Of a DNA stretch of 64,000 nucleotides, positions 1-9,615 are shown one piece after another. Each line of letters opens with the position of its first letter. Position 1 is the stretch's first letter. Source of the DNA: Nomia melanderi (Eukaryota > Arthropoda > Insecta > Hymenoptera > Halictidae); the NCBI RefSeq assembly GCF_051020985.1, contig NC_135010.1, positions 5,330,001-5,394,000 of the forward strand, given 5' to 3'. Both the position numbers and the translations under genes were made by a program. Below the pieces are notes generated by a model. The model saw only the letters and a list, made by a program, of their open reading frames with translations. It ran no database searches and was not told the DNA's origin.

Positions 1-562
1 CAACTTTCATTTTCTCTCGCCTCATCTTCGATACTAATTTGCTATTCCTCGATACGATGACATCTAACCAATCAAAACCATAAACGAAGCACGTAGATCG
101 TCTCCTGAACAACACACAGTACACACGTGTGGACACAGAACGTTAGCCACCTGTTACAGGAAGATTACGATCGATACAACTATAGATACATAATTGGAAT
201 CGAAAATTCACACTCTCCTGTGACCGCAATTGATGACCGAAAAATTCAGTCATCCGAGAGCCAGCCACCGCGGTAGCCCTCCTTTGCCCTATCCCACCTC
301 GGTAATTGCACGTTCTCCGGTTTCAGATAATTCGCCAGGTGTCAGATCGAATTTTACGGTTCAATCGATCCCGATGATTCGAGGAAGTCCCGCGACATGC
401 TCGGCCATCCGATGACACCGTCACGCGCACAGTGGTAGAAATTCACGCGTCTTTGAAATGTTCACAACAATTTCTGCGAATCGGAATATCAAGATCAGAA
501 TATAAACGATGTGCAGTTCTGGTAACTTTTATTGCATTACTTTTTAAACTTATTTAAATACT
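1..562. other. No gene seen (left edge)
   Basis: Mixed-composition unique-looking sequence. A 61-codon open frame at 230-415 has no recognisable motif and is expected by chance in this more GC-balanced stretch. No repeat or RNA gene was recognised. Confidence 0.5.
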
Positions 563-760
563 TCAGTATCTCACTAGTATTTTTTGTTACTTTATGTTTT
601 GCCGTCTTGCAAGTATTATTTAGTATTTTACTGATTCACTACTATCTTTTACTATGTATTAGTATTTTACCGATTCACTAATATTTTTTAGCATTTAGTA
701 TTTTACTGTTTCACCAGTATTTTTTACTATTCAGTATAATATTACTATTTTACTAGTACT
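563..760. repeat. AT-rich degenerate tandem repeat, about 36-39 bp units
   Basis: The phrase TAGTATTTTACYGATTCACT recurs at about 621, 660 and 696, giving spacings of 39 and 36 bases. More degenerate units lie on both sides (AGTATCTCACTAGTATTTTT near 563, CTATTTTACTAGTACTTTAG near 745). Units differ by substitutions and small indels, so this is an old minisatellite rather than a fresh array. Confidence 0.7.
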
Positions 761-1306
761 TTAGTAATGAGATCCATTTTGCTACTCGCAGAGATATGAA
801 GGGATTTTATGTTCGTTTTAAAAACCACGTTTATTGTACATTGATGCTTTGAAGAAAGATTTTAAATGTCTCAACTGTTGGTCGCATAAAAGAGAATAGA
901 AATCGCATAGGAAAAAATTACTTTTAATATCCTAATTCGCGTAAAGAAGAATTCGTGACATAAAAAGAGGTTTAGGTGTAATAGGTACTTCCGGATTACC
1001 AAAATTCCCGTACTGGCTCCGCTGCTTTCCGAGGATATGTCGAATCGAGTAATTCCGTGCCGGACGGCCGACGGTGGCTGACATTTGGTGAGGGGCCCAG
1101 GAAATCCGACACGCCGTCCACGGTAATCGAGAATCGGGAATCCCGAGAAATTCTGCGGTAACCTGACGTCCTTTCCCGCGTCGTTTATGGGCGTTCTTCT
1201 CGTTCTCGCGTGATTTCGAAGTAGGTTGCAATTAAAGGTGAACCGACATGCGTCCGAACAGAAGTGTCAGAAGCACTTACGGAGGCTTCTTAAGCTTACC
1301 GAGTTA
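761..1306. other. No gene seen; small CpG-rich island
   Basis: The stretch from about 1040 to 1200 is CpG-rich compared with its surroundings and gives a 99-codon minus-strand frame (932-1231) without any recognisable domain. It could be regulatory. Nothing else was identified. Confidence 0.4.
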
Positions 1307-1504
1307 TTAACCCCTTCCCCTATAACATGAAATCGGACTCGTGATGAAAGTTTTCAATTGAATTCGATAAATCTAAATGTTATTTATTTATATATTTTCA
1401 AGATCAATTAAGTATGACTTGTCTATTGTAATCGTGGACACAGAATGAGCATCAGATTCAGCTCTTTTGCTGCTGAATTATTAACGATAAAGTAGTTTTA
1501 TTAA
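1307..1504. mobile_element. T5 TTAA element, 3' truncated
   Basis: It starts at TTAA followed by CCCCTTCCCCTATAACATG and continues with the family interior (CTCGTGATGAAAGTTTTCAA, then ACTTGTCTATT and GACACAGAATGAGCATC). The same interior is seen at 40325-40578 and, inverted, at 17243-17472. The far terminus is missing: homology stops near the TTAA at 1501, where a T9-like end begins. Confidence 0.6.
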
Positions 1505-1670
1505 CACGTTCGCGAGCAACGTTTGTTTCAGTGGGAATCTTCATAGTTACATTTCACTAAATGTGACAAATCACTTTTATAAAATGTACATGAAAGTTCG
1601 TGAGTTACTGGTGCAGTTGTGTGCATGTTTTTCTTGGTTTCATGTGTAATCGGTGAGACCACTATGCGCT
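1501..1670. mobile_element. T9 TTAA element, partial
   Basis: TTAACACGTTCGCGAGCAAC is followed by GAATCTTCATAGTTACATTT and AAATGTGACAAATC, which align with the better-bounded copy at 36154-36310. The right end is degenerate; GTTACTGGTGCAGTTGTG near 1612 is the likely remnant. It abuts the T5 fragment on a shared TTAA. Confidence 0.45.
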
Positions 1671-4429
1671 TACCTTTGATCACCGAAAGATAAGTTATCT
1701 AAGCTTCACTAGCATAAATAATATTATGCTACTAATATTTATATTCTTTCACTTGTCACTCTTCTATTTTTGGATCACGGTGTCCGATATCTTTTCAGAT
1801 TACCAATGAACATTTCGAATGGTGCATTAGGAGAGCAGTAAAGTAAACTTCTTTATAATACATCGAGGCGAACTCTCGCATGGATGGATTTAAAATTCAA
1901 TTTAATTAGAACGGACAGCATTTGCAAGCGAAGTCACGCGAGTGTCATTCTGCTCGACGAGAAATTCAAATTATGTATTAGGCGGGTAGTAAAATTAACC
2001 TCTTACTTTATAATATCCAGATAAGCTCGTAGTAGACTTCCAATTGCATTTAATTAATATGGATAGCATTTACAGAAACGAGCGGGCAAGAGACATTCCA
2101 ATTTTTATGCGCTTTTAGCGCAAGTGTAGTGCCAGGAAAAATATTTAACACGTGTTTTTTGTTTTATTATATCGTCAATTAACTGTTTAATGGGTTACAA
2201 ATAGTCCTTGTAGAAAAATATTTGTACAAGTTATGTATTTTTCAATAAGAAATTTACATGTGTAAATTGTTCTTTTATAAAATTATTTATTTAAAAGATA
2301 TGCTAAGAAACAGTAGTTTAAATAAATAGTAGTAAGTTACTGTTAATGCTTACTACCAGTAACTAAATAATAATAGTTTCTGTGAATTTTTCTTGCAAAA
2401 TTACTTTTATGGGCGGCTCTTATAAAAAGCACTAACGATTACAAAAATATATACCTGTAATAAGCGACAAAATATATCGAAATTACAAAATAAATTATTG
2501 AAACGATTGCCATTATCATTTACCATATCTACTTACTGTACATACAAACGTCTGTATGCGTGGTGAATAAATTTTCTTGTTTCAATTGAATTTCCTCGAA
2601 AGGACAACCTCGATTTTTCATTAATTGAATCTTTGAGAGAATACTATTACAAAAAAATATAAATCGTTCTACCGGTCAAATAACCGACCGTGGTGGATAA
2701 GACAGACTACAAATTTTTCTCAGAAAATAAACAATAAAAAAAGAAGTGAATATTGAAAAATGTATTATAAGTAATATATTTGAGGAAAAGTCATGAAGTT
2801 TGAAGACGATTCAATTAGGTTGTATATAGGAAATTTTAATCGAAATTTTAAAAACAGTCATTTGCCCGGTCGTGGTAGGAATAATGTTAAGAGAATATCT
2901 CGTAGAAATTTCAATATAGGTAGTGTTTACATATTTGTAGAATGTAGTCTTCATGTATCATTTGCACCTCCCCTATATCATAATTATAACGCGAGAAATT
3001 AAAGATAACACGCATGTGCTATCTTTTTCTTTGGGAGTGTATGTAACATTTTTGTTTTAATTGACATAATAACAAATACCGTACAGTATCAAATGTAATA
3101 ACAGTAAAATACGATATTACCCACACAATAAAAGAGAAAGTTTACATTTATCAAAGCTCTCATTAAAAACCGAATTCTTCAATCCTCAACGTCGCTTGTT
3201 AATGCAAGCTGCCGCGTTTTTTCTCCCTATTTCTATTTCTCGCTAATAACCTTAAGTAATTTGTCAATGATCCCTCGAACATCTCCCAAACAGCACTTAC
3301 TGGAGAGATCAAAGCGATCCGGCGGTTGATATTCCAAACAATCGATCACCAATCCCATCGTTCCACCGTTTCGTGTCGTCTCTCATAGGTTTAATTAATC
3401 ACGCTAGCAGAGGAAGCTCGATTAATCAATTCATTACATCGCGTTTGTTATTTATCGACGCGGTGAAACGCTGCGCGGCATCCGTGATTTCTAACCGTAA
3501 TGAAGGATCAGCTCATCGAACCCGCAAAGAGCGAAATTAGCTTTTCGCGTACTATTGCATCGTCTAAACGATCTCGTTTTCAGTAGATCGTTTAGGAAGC
3601 GGCCTGAAATCTGTACGATCGTTCGTCGAAACGATTGTTCATTAAATGTGTCGTTAAACGAACGTGCATGCGCTTTAGCTTCGGCCCCGACGCGATTTTC
3701 CGGTCGTTTGAACAGTTTCCGCTTCGTTGCTACTTCTGTGAAGACCTGGGAACGCTTAAGTTAATGGAACGCCGTATATTCGTTATTTATTGCATATGCG
3801 GAAAGAGGTTTATGAAATATCTGTACCGTCTATGGTTTTTGCTTACGTAACACGCCGTGATTCTTGAGAATAAATCGATCGCGGTCTCTAGGATCACAAG
3901 AGACGGCTGAGGTATGAAATGTTGAAAATTAGATCCTTACTCGTCCTGGTAGTTCTTGGTGTCTAGTTGTTATGGTAACGGCACCTAATATCTGTAGTGG
4001 TTCAAACCCTTTTCGCGCGGAGAACACGACGAACAGTAGATGATCAGTGATGCTTTTGGAAGGCGTTCGTTTTCCGTGCCACGAGAGAACGCCGCATGCG
4101 TTTTGTTTTTTAGTCAGTCGTTGCAACTCACTTTATATGAACGCTCGAAACGTCGATGTTCTTTATGTGTACCGTGTAACTAATTAAATATATTTACACT
4201 TATTCTGTTACCTTTAGGCTTAATTGATCCCCCACTACATATGAAACACCTGATTTGAAAAGTTTTCGAAACCAGAGATGTGCATTTTCTTCAGTGAAAC
4301 CTTCACAAAAACACAGAGCAATTAGTGAACATTCGTACACTAACCGATAACAATGCAAACATTTACATACCTTCGAACCACGATAAAAGATGTACTGTCA
4401 ACAACAATAATCTGAAAAAATGTCACCTA
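1671..4429. other. No gene seen; AT-rich with one GC island
   Basis: Mostly unique AT-rich sequence. From about 3180 to 3760 it is richer in CpG and has clustered TAATCA/ATTAATC words near 3390-3435, which is compatible with a cis-regulatory element. Overlapping open frames at 3555-3850 have no recognisable protein features. Around 3930-4130 a minus-strand frame of 65 codons is likewise unrecognised. Confidence 0.4.
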
Positions 4430-4825
4430 ATATGGAACGACTATTTTAATAAAACTAAAACTAAGAAGTCAAAATTCTTTGTAACGATTGCTCTACTATC
4501 TCTCTTATATCTTATACATCCAATAAAATTCAGTTCGTTCGATATAACACCAAGAAAATTAATATTTAACCATTACACTCGTATGCTGTGGATAACAATA
4601 CAAATATGTTATAGAACGTTGGAAATTGTTTAAAACAATACCATAGCTTAAAGAAAATTATAAAAATTAAATCTTATTATAATAATTATAAATCAAATAA
4701 ATATAGAATATTGAATTCTACTGTTGCACAATAAATTTTTTTAATTCATTTCCCCGAAAATAGATACAAATATACATTGAAAATAAACCGATCGCCCGAT
4801 TTTGGTTGACGTAGTAGTCAAAGTG
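4430..4825. mobile_element. T7-like element, rearranged
   Basis: CTCTTATATCTTATACATCC at about 4500 and its flanks match the nested T7 copy at 41393-41646. The terminal segment TTGACGTAGTAGTCAAAGTG (about 4805-4825) matches the right end of that copy. About 200 bases lie between these two homologous blocks that the 254-bp copy lacks, so this copy is either longer or itself interrupted. The expected terminal TTAA is replaced by TCAC, and the mariner reading frame begins immediately there. Confidence 0.5.
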
Positions 4826-5764
4826 TCACTCGAGGTGTTTCCCATCAAGGTCTACAACCTGTTCCCACTTTTCTGGAAGAAGTTGTATTCCATGCCGGTA
4901 GAACCCGTCGTTCCTAGAGTCAATCTATTTTTGCACCCAAGTTGAAATTTCTTCATAGCTTTCGAAAGTTTCTTCTGCTAAATCAGAATCCATTTTACGG
5001 AAAAGATAATAGTTACTTGGAAGCAGGTCTGGAGAATTGATGGGGTGCGGGAGAACTTCCCATTCCATTTCCATCACTGTCTTTTTAAAGAATACAGCAA
5101 TATCGGGTTGGACGTTGTCCTGAAGTAGAATCACGTTTCGATTCAATGCAAACGACTGCCGAGTTTTCATCATATTATTGTTTAGTTGGTTCAGGTGGTG
5201 TACAAAACGGTCAGGGGTTACAGTCTCATGCGGTTTCAGTAGCTGGTGGTACACAACACCCTCCATATCCCACCAAATACACAGCAATACCTTTGTATCA
5301 GTGTTTTCTGCTGTCGAAGTTGATGGGGTTTCAAGATCAAGGCATGGCTTTCTGCGTTTAGGGTTATTGAAATGTATCCACTTTTCACCTCTGTTTACGA
5401 TATAACGTAAGAAACTCTGTTTTTTATTCCTTGTGAGCAATGAGATTGAAAAGTTCAATCGACTATCAATGTCGCTTTCCAATGTTTCATTTTGTGGAAC
5501 GATAGAATCGTTGATTGCGACGTCTACAGGCCATTTTGCAAATAATTCATTCACAGCCATCAACTGTTTGTTCATTATTCGAGTTGGCTTGTCGTTAATT
5601 TCGAAGTCACCCTCTTGGAAACGTTTATACCAGTTTCTACAAGTTGAGATCGCTGGAGCATATTCTTTAAAAAGGCGATTGAGAAATATGTGAGTTATGT
5701 TTACCGGAACTCCTGCTTTAAACAGCTCTAGTAACATTTGTCGAACCTGCGACCTAATGTCCAT
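4826..5764 (-). pseudogene. Mariner (Tc1/mariner superfamily) transposase, inactivated
   Basis: The frame reads from ATG at 5764 down to a stop at 4826-4828, about 312 codons, against roughly 345 for intact mariners. The N-terminal helix-turn-helix region ends in TCRNWYKRFQEGDFEINDKP (about residues 41-60), and a stretch after it appears deleted or scrambled. The catalytic core shows EKWIHFNNPKRRKP, LCIWWDMEGVVYH, LLQDN and SPDLLPSNYYLF. Mariners cut and paste DNA with a DD34D triad. Here the first Asp (normally GDEKW) is Gly, the second is kept in QDN, and the third (normally SDYHLF) is Asn, 34 residues after the second. An in-frame TAG at 4925-4927 replaces a Trp codon just before the conserved C-terminal IDS...DG(K)..E segment. 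It cannot be catalytically active. Terminal inverted repeats could not be identified confidently. The T7-like end abuts its 3' end. Confidence 0.9.
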
Positions 5765-6124
5765 CCTTTTACATTGTGTAATAGCCCCCTGTCAACACAA
5801 AATACTGACCTTTAAAAAGTTTCGTTGTCGTTAGCATGAGATTTATCTTATAAAACGAAAGAGTGAGTTTGAATAGATAAAATGGATATATAGTTGCTCA
5901 ATTTAATATTCGGACACCATAATATTTGTGGAATTACTGTACTATTTGCTTACTTGATATACAGTATTCCAGTCCGTGATTGGCTAAATCACATACTCTA
6001 ATTTATAAATAAATGAAATTGTTCCGTTCTATACGAAACACCGTAATTACAGATTCTCGAAGTTTAGTTTATGACATGAACGGAATCAATAATTCCACAA
6101 GTAATTACTGTTGGATTTTTGATA
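5765..6124. other. No gene; mariner 5' flank and AT-rich DNA
   Basis: About the first 80 bases are probably the mariner 5' untranslated part, but no terminal repeat was found. A short inverted pair, TTTGTGGAATTACTGT near 5929 and ACAAGTAATTACTGTT near 6098, is present. GGACACCATAATATT at 5915 is an inverted echo of ATGGTGTCCAAATATT at 7748. Confidence 0.4.
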
Positions 6125-6480
6125 AATAATGAGACTTTTATTAAATACACGAAGGGCAAAAATAACACAAACCATAGGACATCGCAAACAAGCAAGATAT
6201 GAATATATCAGAGTAACAAACTCGTTACCCGAACAATAAACACAACACAATATGGTAAATACGTCGATGTACAAGGTGTTCGGTAACTGGTGGTACAAGT
6301 GAAACGGGGGTGATTCTACATGAAAAAAATAAGTCGAAAATATAGAATAAAATTTTTTCATGTGAGGCTTTGTTTTCGAGAAAATCGACTTTGAATTTTC
6401 GCCGGGTATGCGTGCACTTGATCATATCTCGTTATAACGTATGTCACTGTAGATCATTGCCTCGGTGGTCATTATCGCAG
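6125..6480 (-). repeat. Dispersed repeat D, copy 1 (minus)
   Basis: Read on the minus strand, it contains GAGAAAATCGACTTTGAATT in inverse, then a 'CCACCAGTTACCGAACACC' box, then a downstream tail that recurs at 7975-8065 (GCTTGCTTGTTTGCG). The core matches copies at 7195-7410 and 14570-14780. Open frames over it have no recognisable protein features. Class unknown: no terminal repeats or poly-A tail were seen. Confidence 0.65.
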
Positions 6481-7194
6481 TTTAAGTTTGTTTTTATTGT
6501 ACCGGAAAATTATAAACACACATTGAAATAGAACCTTGAAGTAATCATAATGTTTATTCTTACAGAAATTGCTAAAAATGTTGCTCATTCTACCGAATAC
6601 ATAATTTTGCTCTTCTAATTAAATGTCTATGAACTCTTCCTAACGTATTCTGTTGTTTTAGTGTATGAAAGGCTACAATAATCTTTTCCTTTAATTACTC
6701 CCAACTTGTGATATCTTTAGAATATCAATTGATTTAACTCTTTCGGTCATGGCGTCCTCATGTAAGGACATACTAAATAAATGCTCGGGGTATCTAAATT
6801 CGGTAAATTTTATTGTTTATAAACGTTATCCTTATATTATCACAACCACAGATTCTATTTGACAATGGTGTCGACCTCTTTTCTCAAACTGTATTATCAC
6901 AAAATAAAACTAAAGACGCACATTCAAGTGGACTCTTCCCAAGATAGCTGGGAAGAATGTCGCCGGAGTTGTTCAAAAGAACCATATTCGCCGAGGGTTC
7001 GTTCTGCTCTTTGAATAACTCGTCTATCAGGATGTCGATGATTGGGATACCAGTGTCTGTAATAATTAGCTGCGGCTGATGCGTTTCATTCCCTATTGCT
7101 GTATGTAGACATGATGACAGACTGATAGTGCTTAGCGGTAAAGGTAGGATAGTAAGATAATAGGTAAAATAAACATTTCCGTGACACTAGAAGT
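6481..7194. other. Spacer between inverted D copies
   Basis: AT-rich unique sequence. A TTAA followed by CTCTTTCGGTCATGG at about 6734 resembles the T10-type end but no partner end was found. No gene was seen. Confidence 0.4.
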
Positions 7195-7410
7195 GTTTAT
7201 CAACATAAACTTCAATCGAGAAAATGATCTACTGTGAGATCCGTTATAACAAGACAAGCGTACGCGTTCCCGGCGAAAGTTCAAAGTCAATTTTCTCAAA
7301 AACAAGGTCTTGCGTGGAAAAATTTTATTCTATATTTTCGACTTATTTTTTTATGTAGAATCGCCACCCTTTCGTTTGTACTACCAGTCACCGAACACGC
7401 TGTATAATAT
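7195..7410 (+). repeat. Dispersed repeat D, copy 2 (plus)
   Basis: CAACATAAACTTCAATCGAG, TGTGAGATCCGTTATAAC, CAAAGTCAATTTTCTC and TACTACCAGTCACCGAACAC occur in the same order as in the 14570-14780 copy. It is in inverted orientation relative to copy 1, so the two could pair as a hairpin with a loop of about 700 bases. The tail found in copy 1 is displaced here to 7975-8065. Confidence 0.7.
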
Positions 7411-7974
7411 TCATGAGTGTAAGAATATTAGTCAGATAAACCCTGCCATCTTCGCGAATGGACACTCAGAGACATTCACTTTACGCGGATCAAACTATTG
7501 CTAATATCTCATTAAATATCAAGTTTCGGACATATGAAGGTCAACAATTTTATACTCAGAATTTGATACTCTATCGATCTATCGTAAAAAAATAGATCAT
7601 TCTATTTTAGCCCCATTAAACCATTCAACTTTATCCTTCAAATATTTGACTTATCTTTAAAAGCAACAAAGATATTTCAGATAGCAGCGTTAGCTGACTC
7701 ACCCTGTATGTATCGATTTCTGTATGCATACTTTTCTAACACTTACCATGGTGTCCAAATATTAAATCAAATAACTGTATATAATAGATCAAATATATGA
7801 AATATATAAAGTGTATAAATAAAGTATATAAAATAAAATATACCTACAGACAAAAGACTCAGCACTGTAATTCAACTAACTTTCCTGCACTACTGGAAAT
7901 GAGTGGTCGCAGTCGGAGCATCTCATTATATTACGGTCTTTACTAATTGATAAAAACTTATCATCAGTAGATAA
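7411..7974. other. Probable insertion separating D core and tail
   Basis: This stretch separates two blocks that are contiguous in copy 1 of repeat D, so it may be inserted DNA. It contains a 'CACCCTGTATGTAT' phrase near 7700 and AT-rich microsatellite-like sequence (7780-7845). No coding potential was recognised. Confidence 0.4.
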
Positions 7975-8065
7975 AAATTCATATATATTGATAATATAGC
8001 TTGCTTGTTTGCGGTGTCTTGCGATTTGTATTACTTTTGCATTTTTTGCTCAGTATGAATCACAC
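7975..8065 (+). repeat. Dispersed repeat D, tail fragment
   Basis: GATAATATAGCTTGCTTGTT followed by TGCGGTGTCTTGCGATTTGT corresponds to the reverse complement of about 6130-6225. Identity by eye is moderate. Confidence 0.5.
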
Positions 8066-9433
8066 AACCTTCCACAACCCCTAGCAAAATTTCTTCAGCC
8101 AGTCAAAATATCTGGCCGTTCGTGCGAATAACGAAATCAAGAAAGGATTGCAAGAAGAAAAAGAATATAATCCAACATTATAATGTAGTATCTAGAATAT
8201 TTATTGTAGGATGAATGGTTTGTTGTGCGTGCGTAAGGGTGACCAGGTCGTATTGCGACGAACCGGTGCCGGGATGTTTGGAAAATAGTGTGACTGCGTT
8301 TAGAAAATCTCGAGTGGCTGAAAGAATGCGAGGAAGAGTGTCTGGAACTGAGCGACTGAACCGTGAGAAAAGCGTGTACGTGACTGCGTGAATTCTGACT
8401 ATGGACGAAAGATGCGAGTGAGAAAGGTGCAAGGGGAGAAAGACAGAGCGAATGGGGGTGTGTGTTAAAAGCGAGTGGGAATGCGTGCGGGAAGGACATT
8501 TTGGTGAGAGACAGCGGAGAAGAACATTTTTGTACGTGATAGAGAGTCGTGTGTTGACCTTCGTGGTATTAAGTTGTATTTTTACGTGTTGTCCATATTG
8601 TTTCCTAATTCTGTTTTTACTGAAGATCCACCTTTTCAATATCTGTAATAATAGTAGCCCCACTATAAAATTAGGAGCTCAGCCGGGATTATTATAATAA
8701 TTTTCATATTTTTTTAATGTCAAAATTGTCACAATTATGTGTCGCGCAGTACTGAGCAAGCCGTAACCAGGTCATATATCTCCCGCTGGACAAGTTTAAT
8801 AAACATATTATTAAATCAAGCGGCAGTGTCGGTTGTCGCGTAATTAACAGCTTGAAAATCCACATGGTTAGGTGGCCACGATTGATCTACAAAAATTCCG
8901 TCGAAAACTGGAAATCGGCCGGGCCAGGAGGTCGTGGCGTTCGGGAAATAAATTATCACGGGAACTAACGGTACGAGGGTGGAGGCAGAAAAATCAGCCA
9001 AGCGAACAACAAAGAACCATTAGAAGCGAAGGGGACATTGTGGTCGTGCGATAATGTATTGCGCAGGACGCCGTTATCGACAGACCGCGATAAACTAGCT
9101 TGTAGATAGATAAGAAGGCCGCGAATAAACCTTCGTGGAGCCTGATTAGCGACATGTGTCACGACGTCGTCGCGTTTCACGCTAATAATTAACCCCTCAG
9201 AAACTACGCGACGCTATATTCTTGACTTCTTTCATTTCGTTCAAATTCTTTCTCTCTGTTATAGACGTTATCGTAATTCCTTAATAATTTCGATTCTTTT
9301 TTTGATATCTTTTTGTAATTGTATTCGACCCCGGAACGTAGAAAAAATTATAATTAAATAGTAGTAAAAGAAGTATAGACGCTGGGAACGGAACGAGTGG
9401 CAATATTAACCCCTTAAAATATGGGACAAGAGA
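8066..9433. other. No gene seen; G-skewed tract and GC island
   Basis: From about 8205 to 8545 the plus strand is strikingly G/A-rich and C-poor. Long minus-strand frames (120 and 161 codons) arise from that bias and show low-complexity Ser/His/Leu composition with no domain. From about 8820 to 9190 there is a CpG-rich island. A T5-type end (TTAACCCCTTAAAATATG) sits at 9406, just before the T8 element. Confidence 0.4.
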
Positions 9434-9615
9434 TTAACACTTAGTCAACCGTCTGACAGAAAACTATAAGTATAACCTTTGTCAATAACTTCAATTAAAA
9501 ACTGGGATTCACGAAAGCAAAGAGGTATTTAGTGAATTACAAATAGCCTTAGTTCGAAACTTACTAAATAACAAAAACATTAAGAAATGTCCTCGTCCGG
9601 TTAGTTAAGTGTTAA
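9434..9615. mobile_element. T8 TTAA element
   Basis: The left end reads TTAACACTTAGTCAACCG and the right end, on the opposite strand, TTAACACTTAACTAACCGG. Length is 182 bp including both TTAA sites. This is the only copy recognised in the window. No coding capacity. Confidence 0.7.

Noticed and set aside
3985..4010. GTGGTTCAAACCC resembling a tRNA B box / T-arm
   Set aside because: No matching A box, acceptor stem or anticodon arm could be folded around it on either strand.
8178..8663. 161-codon minus-strand frame
   Set aside because: Produced by the purine bias of the plus strand. The protein is low-complexity Ser/His/Arg and overlaps a second open frame of the same character.
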